The notes: generated by a model from the letters alone, not told the origin. A stretch of 64,000 nucleotides of DNA from Streptococcus iniae (GCF_030732225.1 NZ_CP132230.1:958001-1022000), one strand, 5' to 3'; positions 7,194-15,480 are shown, counted from the stretch's first letter. Numbers and translations: made by a program.

Positions 7194-9494
7194 ATGAATC
7201 CTTTACTAAATGGAATGAATGATAAACAAGCCGAGGCGGTCCAAACAACAGAAGGGCCACTTTTAATTATGGCTGGAGCAGGTTCAGGTAAAACAAGAGT
7301 GTTAACGCATCGTATTGCATACTTGATTGATGAGAAATGTGTCAATCCATGGAATATTCTAGCAATCACCTTTACCAACAAAGCTGCGCGTGAAATGAAA
7401 GAAAGAGCATTAGCTCTAAATCCGGCAACATCAGATACCTTGATTGCAACTTTTCACTCCATGTGTGTTCGTATTTTAAGACGTGAAGCTGATCATATTG
7501 GTTACAATCGTAACTTTACTATTGTAGATCCTGGTGAACAACGTACTTTAATGAAACGAATTCTTAAACAACTCAATTTAGACCCTAAAAAATGGAATGA
7601 ACGGGCGATTTTAGGAACCATTTCGAATGCCAAAAATGATCTTTTAGACGAAAAAGCTTATGACATGCAAGCTGCTGACATGTATACTCAAATGGTTGCC
7701 AAGTGTTATAAGTTATATCAAGAAGAGTTACGTCGCAGTGAAGCTTTTGATTTTGATGATTTAATCATGATGACCCTTCGCCTTTTTGATCAGAATCCTG
7801 ATGTCTTAAGTTATTATCAGCAACGTTATCAATATATCCATGTGGATGAGTATCAAGATACAAACCATGCTCAGTATCAATTGGTTAAATTATTAGCATC
7901 ACGTTTTCGAAATATTTGTGTGGTTGGTGATGCTGATCAATCCATTTATGGTTGGCGGGGTGCCGACATGCAAAATATCTTAGATTTTGAAAAGGATTAT
8001 TCAGATGCGAAGGTGGTTTTGTTAGAAGAAAATTACCGCTCAACCAAAACCATCTTGAAAGCAGCAAATGATGTGATTAAACATAATCAAAATCGTCGTG
8101 ATAAGAAGTTATGGACACAAAATCAAGATGGTGAGCAAATCGTTTATCACAGAACTAATGATGAAAGAGAAGAAGCTGTCTTTGTTGCTTCTACTGTTTC
8201 AAATATGTGCCAAGAAATGGGTAAAAACTTCAAGGATTTTGCGGTGCTTTACCGGACAAATGCTCAATCCCGTACAATTGAGGAAGCCTTATTGAAATCT
8301 AACATCCCATATACCATGGTTGGCGGGACTAAATTCTATAGTAGAAAAGAGATTAGAGACCTTATTTCTTACCTAAATATTATTGCCAATCCTTCTGACA
8401 ACATCTCATTTGAACGTATCGTTAATGAACCTAAACGTGGTGTAGGACCAGGGACGCTTGAAAAGCTCCGTCTTTTTGCTTATGAGCACCAGATGTCCTT
8501 GATGGATGCTTCATCAAATCTTTTCATGTCTCCTTTAAAAGGAAAAGCTGCGCAGGCCATCATGGATTTTTCAACACACTTACTTGATTTGAGAGAAAGA
8601 TTGGATCAACTGAGCGTAACAGAATTAACAGAGAAAGTTTTAGAAGAAACAGGCTACATTGAAGCATTACGTCTTCAAAACACCTTAGAAAGTCAAGCAC
8701 GTATTGAAAATATAGAAGAGTTCTTATCAGTGACGAAAAACTTTGATGATAATTCTGCTAAACAAGAACAAAACGAAACTGGTTTAGACAAATTAGGACG
8801 TTTCTTAAATGATTTGGCTTTAATTGCTGATACTGATGATGGTGATGTAGACAGTGCAGAAGTGACATTAATGACCCTTCATGCTGCAAAAGGCTTGGAA
8901 TTTCCGGTTGTCTTTCTGATTGGCATGGAAGAAGGTGTCTTTCCTTTATCTCGATCCAGTGAGGATCCGTCAGAATTAGAAGAAGAAAGACGTCTTGCTT
9001 ATGTAGGGATTACAAGAGCAGAAGAAGTTCTCTTTTTAACCAATGCAAGTACCAGAACACTCTTTGGTAAAACCAACTATAATCGGCCAAGTCGTTTCTT
9101 AACTGAAATTTCAGAAGAACTTTTAAGCCATCAAGACTTAGCAAGACCAAGTCACTCTTCTTTTGGAGTGACATTTAGTAAAGAGACCAAGCAACAATTT
9201 GGGCAGGGAATGAGTTTATCTCAAGCACTTCAATCCCGAAAAGCCAAAGTCCAAGCAGACAGGACTAGTCCTAATAGTTATGCCAAACAAGCAATGCCTT
9301 TTGTTTCCAATAATGCTAACAGCAAGAGTGAGGTGTGGGAGATTGGAGATTTTGCTTATCATAAAAAATGGGGCAAAGGAACGGTTTTAGAAGTTTCTGG
9401 TTCTGGTAAAACAATGGAGTTGAAAATAAAATTCCCTGAAGTTGGATTAAAAAAACTGTTAGCAAGTGTTGCACCTATTGAAAAAGTAGATTAA
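7194..9494 (+). CDS. pcrA: ATP-dependent DNA helicase PcrA
   Basis: This 766-residue superfamily 1A 3'-5' helicase acts in nucleotide-excision repair, replication restart and plasmid rolling-circle replication. Motif Q/I AGAGSGKT is at 27-34, Ia follows ITFTNKAAREMKER, II is VDEYQDTN, III is GDADQSIYGWRGAD, IV contains ENYRST, V is TLHAAKGLEFPVVFLIGMEEGVFP and VI is YVGITRAEE. The C-terminal 60 residues (WEIGDFAYHKKWGKGTVLEV) form the Tudor-like tail typical of PcrA that contacts RNA polymerase. Size is normal. Start has AGGAGAAAG. It appears to be transcribed alone. Confidence 0.97.
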   Translation: MNPLLNGMNDKQAEAVQTTEGPLLIMAGAGSGKTRVLTHRIAYLIDEKCVNPWNILAITFTNKAAREMKERALALNPATSDTLIATFHSMCVRILRREADHIGYNRNFTIVDPGEQRTLMKRILKQLNLDPKKWNERAILGTISNAKNDLLDEKAYDMQAADMYTQMVAKCYKLYQEELRRSEAFDFDDLIMMTLRLFDQNPDVLSYYQQRYQYIHVDEYQDTNHAQYQLVKLLASRFRNICVVGDADQSIYGWRGADMQNILDFEKDYSDAKVVLLEENYRSTKTILKAANDVIKHNQNRRDKKLWTQNQDGEQIVYHRTNDEREEAVFVASTVSNMCQEMGKNFKDFAVLYRTNAQSRTIEEALLKSNIPYTMVGGTKFYSRKEIRDLISYLNIIANPSDNISFERIVNEPKRGVGPGTLEKLRLFAYEHQMSLMDASSNLFMSPLKGKAAQAIMDFSTHLLDLRERLDQLSVTELTEKVLEETGYIEALRLQNTLESQARIENIEEFLSVTKNFDDNSAKQEQNETGLDKLGRFLNDLALIADTDDGDVDSAEVTLMTLHAAKGLEFPVVFLIGMEEGVFPLSRSSEDPSELEEERRLAYVGITRAEEVLFLTNASTRTLFGKTNYNRPSRFLTEISEELLSHQDLARPSHSSFGVTFSKETKQQFGQGMSLSQALQSRKAKVQADRTSPNSYAKQAMPFVSNNANSKSEVWEIGDFAYHKKWGKGTVLEVSGSGKTMELKIKFPEVGLKKLLASVAPIEKVD

Positions 9495-9503
9495 TGATAA
9501 CTG

Positions 9504-9538
9504 ACTAGAATTCCTAAAATGGATTTCTAGTTTTTTTG
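9504..9538 (+). terminator. Terminator after pcrA
   Basis: ACTAGAA-TCC and GGA-TTCTAGT arms (one mismatched pair) enclose TAAAAT and are followed by seven T residues. Confidence 0.8.
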
Positions 9539-9577
9539 TCTATCCTTTTAAAAAATAAAATTATCCGAGCATAATTC

Positions 9578-9605
9578 TTGCATTATATTTTAAGTGAAGT
9601 ATAAT
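9578..9605 (+). promoter_or_regulatory. Promoter of glsB/amaP stress operon
   Basis: TTGCAT (9578-9583) and TATAAT (9600-9605) are spaced by 16 bp. Transcription from here would give a leader of about 210 bases before the glsB start. No sigma-B-type promoter is recognised, as expected for a Streptococcus. Confidence 0.55.
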
Positions 9606-9636
9606 AACAATATAAATAAAAAAACAAGTGGTCACT

Positions 9637-9703
9637 TTTATAAAACTTGTAAATACATGTTATAGCGCTAATTTACAATTTGTGTTTCATTTGGTTTTAT
9701 AAA
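9637..9703 (+). other. Structured leader of glsB operon
   Basis: Two inverted repeats stack into one long stem: positions 9637-9646 pair perfectly with 9694-9703, and 9647-9654 pair perfectly with 9671-9678, with a 15-base bulge on the 3' side and a loop containing TAGCGCTA. ACAAGT at 9624-9629 can pair instead with ACTTGT at 9645-9650, offering an alternative fold. Pairings were read by eye; function unknown. Confidence 0.5.
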
Positions 9704-9822
9704 TTGACACTATGTATTTTATTTAAGTTGTCTCTTTTAATAGAATTTTGAAAATCATTTTAAAAAGAGGCGTATTTTAATAAAAAAACGAGGTCTTAGA
9801 ATCTCAAAGAGGAGAGAATATC

Positions 9823-10068
9823 ATGGGAGTTATTTGGACATTAATCGTTGGTGGTTTAATTGGTCTTATTGCCGGATCCCTTACTAAAAAAGGCGGGTCA
9901 ATGGGATGGATTGCAAATATATTTGCTGGTTTAGTTGGTGCTTATGTTGGTCAAGCTTTACTTGGAACATGGGGGCCATCTTTAGCTGATATGGCACTTA
10001 TTCCATCTGTAATTGGTGCTGTAATTGTTGTCGTTGTTACTTCTTTTCTACTTAAGAAATTAAACTAA
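9823..10068 (+). CDS. glsB: GlsB/YeaQ/YmgE family membrane protein
   Basis: This 81-residue protein has three hydrophobic, glycine-rich segments (roughly 3-21, 27-47 and 57-77) and the family pattern GLIAGSLTKKGGSMGWIANIFAGLVGAYVG. It belongs to the transglycosylase-associated/GlsB stress-response family, located in the cytoplasmic membrane; biochemical role is not known. It opens the Gls24/Asp23 envelope-stress cluster, with amaP and a DUF2273 protein next. The start follows AGAGGAGAG. A long structured leader precedes it. Confidence 0.85.
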   Translation: MGVIWTLIVGGLIGLIAGSLTKKGGSMGWIANIFAGLVGAYVGQALLGTWGPSLADMALIPSVIGAVIVVVVTSFLLKKLN

Positions 10069-10121
10069 TGAAATCAGACAGTAATATGATACACTAATTA
10101 CTATTTTGGAAAGAGGTTTAT

Positions 10122-10703
10122 ATGGCAAAAAGTTTAAAGATTATTTATAGTCTCTTAGGTCTTATCTTACTCTCAATCTTTGCTGTGGTAATAGGGATAA
10201 CAAGAAATTATGTCGACTTACCTGCTAGTTATGATTGGTTACAGTGGGATATTGATCGAACACCTGAATTGTTAAATCCAGGCTTGTATTATTATTTCTT
10301 CTGGACTGCTCTAGTGTTAGCAGTTGTGACGTTGATTTTTGTCTTAGTTGTTATCTTTTACCCGAGAACTTATACAGAAATTCAATTAAGTAAAAAGCAA
10401 GGAACTCTGTTACTTAAGAAATCTGCTATTGAAGGTTATATAAAAACAGCTGTTCATAATGCTGGCTTAATGACAAATCCAAATGTCTCAGCCACTCTAT
10501 ATAAGCGTAAGTTTAAAGTTGATGTTGTTGGGCGTTTAGACTCTCGCGTAGCTGTATCTGAACAAATTAATGGCATTCAAGAGGGTATTCAAAAGGGCTT
10601 GCAAGAATTTTTTGGCCTTGACCAACCAATTGCTTTTAAGGTCTATGTTAAAGATATTGCAGACACTCATCAGATAACCCATAAAAAAAATCGCGTAGAA
10701 TAG
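10122..10703 (+). CDS. amaP: Alkaline shock membrane anchor AmaP
   Basis: This 193-residue protein has two N-terminal membrane helices (about 8-28 and 62-85) and a cytoplasmic domain resembling Asp23 (LLKKSAIEGYIKTAVHNAGLM, then the VRGRL-like VVGRLDSRV). In Staphylococcus, AmaP tethers Asp23 to the membrane; the same role is inferred here. It follows glsB and precedes a DUF2273 gene by 9 bases, so the three are co-transcribed. The asp23 partner genes now lie beyond an inserted IS element. Confidence 0.87.
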   Translation: MAKSLKIIYSLLGLILLSIFAVVIGITRNYVDLPASYDWLQWDIDRTPELLNPGLYYYFFWTALVLAVVTLIFVLVVIFYPRTYTEIQLSKKQGTLLLKKSAIEGYIKTAVHNAGLMTNPNVSATLYKRKFKVDVVGRLDSRVAVSEQINGIQEGIQKGLQEFFGLDQPIAFKVYVKDIADTHQITHKKNRVE

Positions 10704-10712
10704 GAGAGAATT

Positions 10713-10904
10713 ATGGCCTTTTATGAAAAATATAAGTACCCAATTCTTGGTGGCTTATTAGGACTTGTATTAGCAATCTTACTAATGTCCTTTGGTTTCT
10801 TTAAAACACTTCTAGCAATAATCTTTATTGTCTTGGGTGTTTATGGTGGGCTTTACGCCAAGAAGACTGGAATCATTGATCAATTTATCAATAAATACAA
10901 ATAA
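10713..10904 (+). CDS. DUF2273 small membrane protein
   Basis: This 63-residue protein has two hydrophobic helices (about 10-30 and 32-50) and charged ends. DUF2273 proteins regularly accompany amaP and asp23 in Firmicutes, so it probably belongs to the same envelope complex, but no function is established. The start follows AGGAGAG. It is the last gene before the IS insertion; no obvious terminator lies between its stop and the IS. Confidence 0.82.
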   Translation: MAFYEKYKYPILGGLLGLVLAILLMSFGFFKTLLAIIFIVLGVYGGLYAKKTGIIDQFINKYK

Positions 10905-10984
10905 AGCAAATCGCTGTTATTGACACTTTTTGAGGTTAAGTCAAGTTTTTAGAGTAACAAACGTAGAATTTTAATCTATTTATT

Positions 10985-11839
10985 TTAAGCACTTACCTTT
11001 TCAAATTGATTAGGTGTAAGATACCCTAAACTTTGATGGATTCGTTTTGAATTATAAAAGGCTTCGATGTACCAGAAAATACTCTGATAGGCTTCTTCAA
11101 AGTTCTTATATTTAAATTGATACACCCACTCTCTTTTTAAATGTCCATGCCAAGATTCAAGACTGGCATTATGATAAGGGTATCCCCTTCGACTGAAAGA
11201 GTGAGTCATCCCATAATACTTAAGCAACTCTTCATACTCTAGACTCGTATACTGGCTTCCTTGGTCAGAATGAAGAATAACAGCTTCTGGATAGTCTTGT
11301 GATTTAATGGCCTTATTTAAAGTTCTTTGCACTAATTCTACAGTCATTCGCTTGCCCAAATCCCAAGCAATGACTTTTTTAGTATAACGATCCATAATGG
11401 TTGAGAGATAAGCCCATCCTTGTTGAGTAGGAATATAAGTAATGTCGGTTGACCAAACCTTATTTTTCTTTGTAGGTTCAGTCTGTATGAGATTTTTTCG
11501 ATTGATGTGATCACTTAGTGAGTATCCAGGCTTAAATTTCTTAATGACTACAGACTTGAGTTGAAGTTGCTTCATTAGCTTCTGTACCAGTTTTAACCCG
11601 ACTTTTTCCCCTTGTTTAAATAGAAGATGATGAATTTTAGGAGCACCATAGATTCCTCGGTTAGCATTGAAGAGTTGAGAAATTTTGAGTGACAGGTATT
11701 GTCTCCTTAATTGAGTTTTAGATGGATGTCGGTTAATCCGTTCATAATAACTTGATTCAGGAACATCAAGGAGTTGACAGCTTAGTCTGACATTGAGTGC
11801 TAAAGTTTGTATGGTTTGAGCCATATCCGCAGCACTCAC
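10985..11839 (-). CDS. IS3-family transposase OrfB
   Basis: This 284-residue catalytic subunit has an N-terminal HTH_21 region (RGIYGAPKIHHLL) and the RNase-H-like integrase core. The DDE residues are visible as WSTDITYIP, ILHSDQGSQYTS and NASLESWHGHLKRE, with the typical ending KRIHQSLGYLTPNQFE. It starts at GTG 11839, overlapping the orfA stop by four bases (GTGA) in the -1 frame, so it is made by coupling or by programmed frameshifting. All catalytic residues are intact, so the element may still be active. Confidence 0.93.
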   Translation of the reverse strand: MSAADMAQTIQTLALNVRLSCQLLDVPESSYYERINRHPSKTQLRRQYLSLKISQLFNANRGIYGAPKIHHLLFKQGEKVGLKLVQKLMKQLQLKSVVIKKFKPGYSLSDHINRKNLIQTEPTKKNKVWSTDITYIPTQQGWAYLSTIMDRYTKKVIAWDLGKRMTVELVQRTLNKAIKSQDYPEAVILHSDQGSQYTSLEYEELLKYYGMTHSFSRRGYPYHNASLESWHGHLKREWVYQFKYKNFEEAYQSIFWYIEAFYNSKRIHQSLGYLTPNQFEKVSA

Positions 11840-12096
11840 TTCTTTTTCTCGGCGAATATGGTCAATACTTTTTTTAAGATGTCTCGTTCTTCCTTAACTT
11901 TAGCCAGTTGTCTTTTTAATTCTAGAAAATCAGCTTTAGAGACGGAGCTTTCATTAGATTTAGAGTAGAGGTCTATCCATTTATAAATTGTTGCAGGGGC
12001 CACGTCGTATTCTTTAGACAGCTGGGTGACGGATTGACCAGAATGATAGAAGGCGATAAGGGTTTCTTTAAATTCTTTTGAGTAGCGTTTTTTCAT
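11836..12096 (-). CDS. IS3-family transposase OrfA
   Basis: This 86-residue DNA-binding subunit has a helix-turn-helix (SGQSVTQLSKEYDVAPATIYKWI) followed by a leucine-zipper-like coiled coil (LELKRQLAKVKEERDILKKVL). It ends in a lysine run (AEKKK) coded by an A-rich stretch just before the overlap with orfB, a plausible site for -1 slippage. Confidence 0.92.
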   Translation of the reverse strand: MKKRYSKEFKETLIAFYHSGQSVTQLSKEYDVAPATIYKWIDLYSKSNESSVSKADFLELKRQLAKVKEERDILKKVLTIFAEKKK

Positions 12097-12186
12097 GTTT
12101 TTGTCCTTTGTCTAAATTATACAATAGTGACTCTAAGATTTAAGGATAACATCATTTAAACAAAGAACTTATTAAGGAGAAAAACA

Positions 12187-12714
12187 ATGACTGAAACATT
12201 TATTAAAAACACACAAACAACTGCTTCATCAATTAATGGACAACTCACTTTTGAAGACAAAGTAATTGAAAAAATTGTTGGCTTAGCCATTGAAACTGTA
12301 GATGGTCTATTGGCTGTTAACGGTGGCTTCTTCTCAAACATTAAAGAAAAATTGGTTAACACAAATAGTGTTCGTGATGGCGTTAATGTTGAAGTTGGTA
12401 AAAAACAAGTAGCTGTTGACTTAGATATTATTGCTGAATACCAAAAACACGTGCCAACCATCTTTGAAGAAATTAAAACAATCATCGAAAAAGAAGTTAA
12501 ACAAATGACAGATTTGGATGTTATTGAAGTTAATGTTAATGTCGTTGACATCAAAACAAGAACTCAACATGAAGCTGATAGCGTTAGCCTCCAAGATAAA
12601 GTAGCAGATGCTGCTCAGGCTACAAGTCAGTTTACTAGCAAACAAGTTAGTAATGTCAAATCAACCGTTGACAATGGTGTAGAAAACCTTCAAACTGAGC
12701 CTCGAGTAAAATAA
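12187..12714 (+). CDS. Asp23/Gls24 envelope stress protein 1
   Basis: This 175-residue protein contains the Asp23/Gls24 domain: FEDKVIEKIVGLAIETVDGLLAVNGG, then DGVNVEVGKKQVAVDLDIIAEY, and IEVNVNVVDIKT. The C-terminal 40 residues are hydrophilic and variable. These proteins form a membrane-associated layer through AmaP and respond to envelope or general stress. The start follows AAGGAG. It is separated from glsB-amaP-DUF2273 by the IS, and only about 50 bases remain between the IS end and its start, so the IS probably changed its expression. A close paralogue follows. Confidence 0.92.
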   Translation: MTETFIKNTQTTASSINGQLTFEDKVIEKIVGLAIETVDGLLAVNGGFFSNIKEKLVNTNSVRDGVNVEVGKKQVAVDLDIIAEYQKHVPTIFEEIKTIIEKEVKQMTDLDVIEVNVNVVDIKTRTQHEADSVSLQDKVADAAQATSQFTSKQVSNVKSTVDNGVENLQTEPRVK

Positions 12715-12771
12715 TTCAAGTCTAAACCCTCACTAGAAATACTAATATTGTAGAAAGTCAAGGTAAAACAA

Positions 12772-12972
12772 ATGTCAGAAGAAAAATTCAATGCTAAAAT
12801 CGATCAAGTTGGTGGTAAAGTTAAAGAAACCTTAGGTAAGGTTTCAGATGACAAAGAACTTGAAACAGAAGGTAAAGTCGAAAAAATGGCAGGAAAAGCT
12901 GAGGAAATGCTTGCTGATGCTAAAGATACTGTCAAAGGCTTTGTTAATGGTTTGAAGAAAGACGAGGAATAA
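12772..12972 (+). CDS. CsbD-family stress protein
   Basis: This 66-residue, highly charged protein has the CsbD pattern [22 protein letters not shown] followed by an amphipathic helical repeat ([21 protein letters not shown]). CsbD proteins are general stress-induced in Gram-positive bacteria; no molecular function is known. It lies between two Asp23-family genes and ends 2 bases before the second, so translation is likely coupled. Confidence 0.88.
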   Translation: MSEEKFNAKIDQVGGKVKETLGKVSDDKELETEGKVEKMAGKAEEMLADAKDTVKGFVNGLKKDEE

Positions 12973-12974
12973 CA

Positions 12975-13463
12975 ATGACTGAAAATAAGATTAAAAGTAA
13001 ACTGACTTATGATGATAAAGTGATTGAAAAAATTGTTGGTCATGCTTTAGAAAATGTAGATGGGTTACTTGCTGTTAGTGGTGGTTTCTTTTCAAACCTC
13101 AAAAACAATGTGATTAATTCAGATTCTGTTACTGACGGTGTTAATGTTGAAGTGGGTTCAAAAGAAGTTGCTGTTGATTTGGATGTCATTGTTGAGTATG
13201 GTAAAGCTATTACTAAAATTGCTGAAAGCATCAAGGCTATTGTGTCACAAAATGTTGATGTTATGACACACCTTAAGGTTGTAGAAGTCAATATCAATGT
13301 TGTTGATATTAGAACAAAAGAAGAACAAAAAGCAGCAGAAGTTACTGTTCAAGACCGTGTTTCAGACGTAGCAAGTGCAACATCTGAATTTGTCGGTTCA
13401 CAATCAGAAAAAATTAAAGAATCTATTGCAACAACAGTCAAAACTGAAAATGAAGAGAAGTAG
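12975..13463 (+). CDS. Asp23/Gls24 envelope stress protein 2
   Basis: This 162-residue paralogue of the product at 12187 has near-identical domain blocks (YDDKVIEKIVGHALENVDGLLAVSGG; DGVNVEVGSKEVAVDLDVIVEYG; VVEVNINVVDIRT) and a hydrophilic tail. The pair most likely arose by duplication around the CsbD gene and may form mixed envelope-associated polymers (inference). It is the last gene of the cluster, before a strong terminator. Confidence 0.92.
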   Translation: MTENKIKSKLTYDDKVIEKIVGHALENVDGLLAVSGGFFSNLKNNVINSDSVTDGVNVEVGSKEVAVDLDVIVEYGKAITKIAESIKAIVSQNVDVMTHLKVVEVNINVVDIRTKEEQKAAEVTVQDRVSDVASATSEFVGSQSEKIKESIATTVKTENEEK

Positions 13464-13490
13464 TTTTCAGAAAAATCTAATATAGAATGT

Positions 13491-13523
13491 GAGAGCTAGA
13501 TTCTTTGCTAGCTCTCGTTTTCT
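13491..13523 (+). terminator. Terminator of Asp23/CsbD cluster
   Basis: A 9-bp perfect stem GAGAGCTAG/CTAGCTCTC with an 8-base loop is followed by GTTTTC. Confidence 0.85.
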
Positions 13524-13611
13524 AGCTAAAAGTAGTGGAAATTTACTATTGAAAATTTCTGAAATATATGATTTAATAAGGGGTGTTTAAGAGTCAAAAA
13601 AGGAGATGTCT

Positions 13612-14259
13612 ATGACTAAAGATGTTAGGAAAAGAGAAGTTGGCAGCTCTAAGTACCAAAAAATTGCAATTTCAGTTGCTCAGCGTATTGCCAGTGGTGA
13701 GTATGAAGTTGGCGAAAAATTAAAATCACGAACAACCATTGCTTCAACCTTTAATGTCTCACCAGAAACAGCTAGAAAAGGCTTGAATATTTTAGCTGAT
13801 TTAAATATCTTAACCTTAAAACATGGAAGTGGAGCTATTGTGCTTTCTAAAGAGAAAGCTATTGAATTTATCAATCAATATGAAACAACACACTCTATTG
13901 CTGTTATCAAAGAAGATATTCGTGAGAATTTAAAAGAACATCAAGAGGGAATGGAGAGACTATCTTTGCTAGTTAATGACTTTTTGATGCAAAGTCAATC
14001 TATTAGTAAGCAATTTCCTCTTGCACCTTATGAAATTATTGTCAATAAAGATAGTGAGCATTTTGGAAAATCTATTGGTGTTCTAAACTTATGGCATCAA
14101 ACTGGAGCGACAGTTGTTGCAATCGAACACCAAGGAGAATTATTGATTTCCCCTGGCCCCTATGCCGTGATTAAAAAGGGTGACCATGTCTATTTTGTTG
14201 GAGATGATCAAGTATACTCACGCATGAAAAATTATTTCAACCTCTCATTAGGTTTATAA
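13612..14259 (+). CDS. GntR-type regulator with RCK_C domain (BusR-like)
   Basis: This protein of about 215 residues couples an N-terminal GntR winged helix (YQKIAISVAQRIASGEYEVG ... TFNVSPETARKGLNIL) to a central coiled segment and a C-terminal RCK_C/TrkA_C domain (LAPYEIIVNKDSEHFGKSIG ... GPYAVIKKGDHVYFVGDD). This is the architecture of BusR, the c-di-AMP-sensing repressor of the glycine-betaine transporter in streptococci and lactococci. No busAB genes lie nearby, so the target is unknown. I chose ATG 13612 over 13606 because AGGAG ends directly before 13606 but is 6 bases from 13612. A terminator follows. Confidence 0.8.
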   Translation: MTKDVRKREVGSSKYQKIAISVAQRIASGEYEVGEKLKSRTTIASTFNVSPETARKGLNILADLNILTLKHGSGAIVLSKEKAIEFINQYETTHSIAVIKEDIRENLKEHQEGMERLSLLVNDFLMQSQSISKQFPLAPYEIIVNKDSEHFGKSIGVLNLWHQTGATVVAIEHQGELLISPGPYAVIKKGDHVYFVGDDQVYSRMKNYFNLSLGL

Positions 14260-14262
14260 AGG

Positions 14263-14289
14263 GTTAGATTTTGCGATCTAACTTTTTTT
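14263..14289 (+). terminator. Terminator after BusR-like gene
   Basis: A 7-bp stem GTTAGAT/ATCTAAC with a 6-base loop is followed by seven T residues. Confidence 0.82.
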
Positions 14290-14416
14290 GTCAATTGCAT
14301 TCTTTGAAAGATGTAATCAAATTAATCGAAAATAGAGTCTTCTTGCGCTAAAATAATAGCCTAGGGGTTCATAAGAATTCTTAAAGGCCTATCTATTTAA
14401 TCCAGGAGGTAAACAC

Positions 14417-14908
14417 ATGACAACTTTTATTGGTAAACCAGTAACCTTAATTGGGCAAGAGCTAAAAGTAGGGCAAATCGCACCAGAATTCACCTTAATC
14501 ACGACGGATTTACAGAAGAAATCCTTAACAGATTTCAAAGGAAAAAAAGTGATTAGTGTTATTCCATCAATCGATACAGGCATTTGTTCAACTCAAACAC
14601 GCGTCTTTAATAAAGAAGTATCTGAGATGAAAGACACACATGTCTTAACCATTTCAGTAGATTTACCTTTTGCTCAAGCACGTTGGTGTGGTGATGAAGG
14701 GTTAGACAAGGCAATCATGCTGTCAGATTATTTTGACCATTCATTTGGTCAGGCTTACGGGCTTTTGATGAAAGAATGGAAGCTCTTGGCACGTGCTGTT
14801 TTTGTCTTAGATGCGTCTAATCAGATTGTTTATGTACAGTATCTTGAAAATGTTAATTCAGAACCTGATTACTTGTCAGCTTTAACTGCACTAAAATCCA
14901 TCACATAA
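14417..14908 (+). CDS. tpx: Thiol peroxidase Tpx
   Basis: This 163-residue atypical two-cysteine peroxiredoxin reduces hydroperoxides using thioredoxin. The peroxidatic cysteine is in [14 protein letters not shown] and the resolving cysteine in ARWCGDEG, about 34 residues apart as in the Tpx family. The thioredoxin fold is complete ([10 protein letters not shown] ... [10 protein letters not shown]). Start has GGAGG 7 bases upstream. It seems monocistronic and converges with a TetR gene. Confidence 0.95.
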   Translation: MTTFIGKPVTLIGQELKVGQIAPEFTLITTDLQKKSLTDFKGKKVISVIPSIDTGICSTQTRVFNKEVSEMKDTHVLTISVDLPFAQARWCGDEGLDKAIMLSDYFDHSFGQAYGLLMKEWKLLARAVFVLDASNQIVYVQYLENVNSEPDYLSALTALKSIT

Positions 14909-14914
14909 AAAATA

Positions 14915-14945
14915 AAGAACTAGGCCTTGGCTTAGTTCTTCTTTT
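14915..14945. terminator. Bidirectional terminator tpx/TetR
   Basis: AAGAACTAGG pairs with CTTAGTTCTT around a CCTTGG centre, with A- and T-rich flanks. Its right arm overlaps the stop codon of the convergent TetR gene. Confidence 0.75.
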
Positions 14946-15480
14946 GATCAATTGAAACGGTGTTTAAGATAATTTGGGTTAATTCTTTTGGTGATTCTTT
15001 GCCACCTTGTGATACCCAGTACGAAATTATGCACTCTATGGAGCTTAAATAGACTTCTAAGGCATAAGGAAAAGGGATATTGTAGTGACTAGTGATAATG
15101 GTTTGGTAGTTGTCTATGGTAACGAGAACTTGGTATATAAAGTCTTTAAGAACTTGTTTGAAATTGACATAACTCGATTGGGCTAATGCAGCAACAAATG
15201 AGAAATTATCCTTGATGAAATATAAGGATTCTTCCAGTACTAATTTAGGTTCTGAGTAAATGCTAGCATCATCTAAAATCAAAAATAAATGGTCTAAGAT
15301 ATTGTTTTTCAGTTGTTCCATCATGTCATTTTTGTCTTGATAATGGAGGTAGAAAGTGCCACGATTAATGCCAGCCTTTTGACAGAGGTCAGATACCGTT
15401 ATGGCTTCAAATGGTTTTTCCAAAAGGAGACTGATTAAGGCCTCTTTTAAACAATTTTTAGATTGTGTTTGACGTTTCAT
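14932..15480 (-). CDS. TetR-family transcriptional repressor
   Basis: This 182-residue regulator has an N-terminal TetR helix-turn-helix (ITVSDLCQKAGINRGTFYLHYQDKNDM, about 24-50) and a ligand-binding C-terminal region of the TetR_C_8 type (QGGKESPKELTQIIL). It is divergent from an ABC exporter across 118 bp that contain a promoter and an operator-like palindrome, so it very probably represses the exporter and itself. The inducer is unknown. Confidence 0.9.
   Translation of the reverse strand: MKRQTQSKNCLKEALISLLLEKPFEAITVSDLCQKAGINRGTFYLHYQDKNDMMEQLKNNILDHLFLILDDASIYSEPKLVLEESLYFIKDNFSFVAALAQSSYVNFKQVLKDFIYQVLVTIDNYQTIITSHYNIPFPYALEVYLSSIECIISYWVSQGGKESPKELTQIILNTVSIDQKKN

Larger units (their letters stand above)
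10949..12136 (-). mobile_element. IS3-family insertion sequence (about 1.19 kb)
   Basis: The element carries overlapping orfA and orfB on the minus strand. Imperfect terminal inverted repeats are visible: the left end from 10949 (TTAGAGTAACAAACGTAGAA) matches the reverse complement of the right end at 12136 (TTAGAGTCACTATTGTATAA) at about 18 of 23 bases. No flanking target duplication is apparent, so exact limits are uncertain. It sits inside the glsB-amaP-asp23 cluster, opposite to it in direction. Confidence 0.85.

Noticed and set aside
9655..9680. cre-like site around TAGCGCTA in the glsB leader
   Set aside because: The CG core is displaced by one base from the CcpA consensus and the region is better explained as part of a hairpin.
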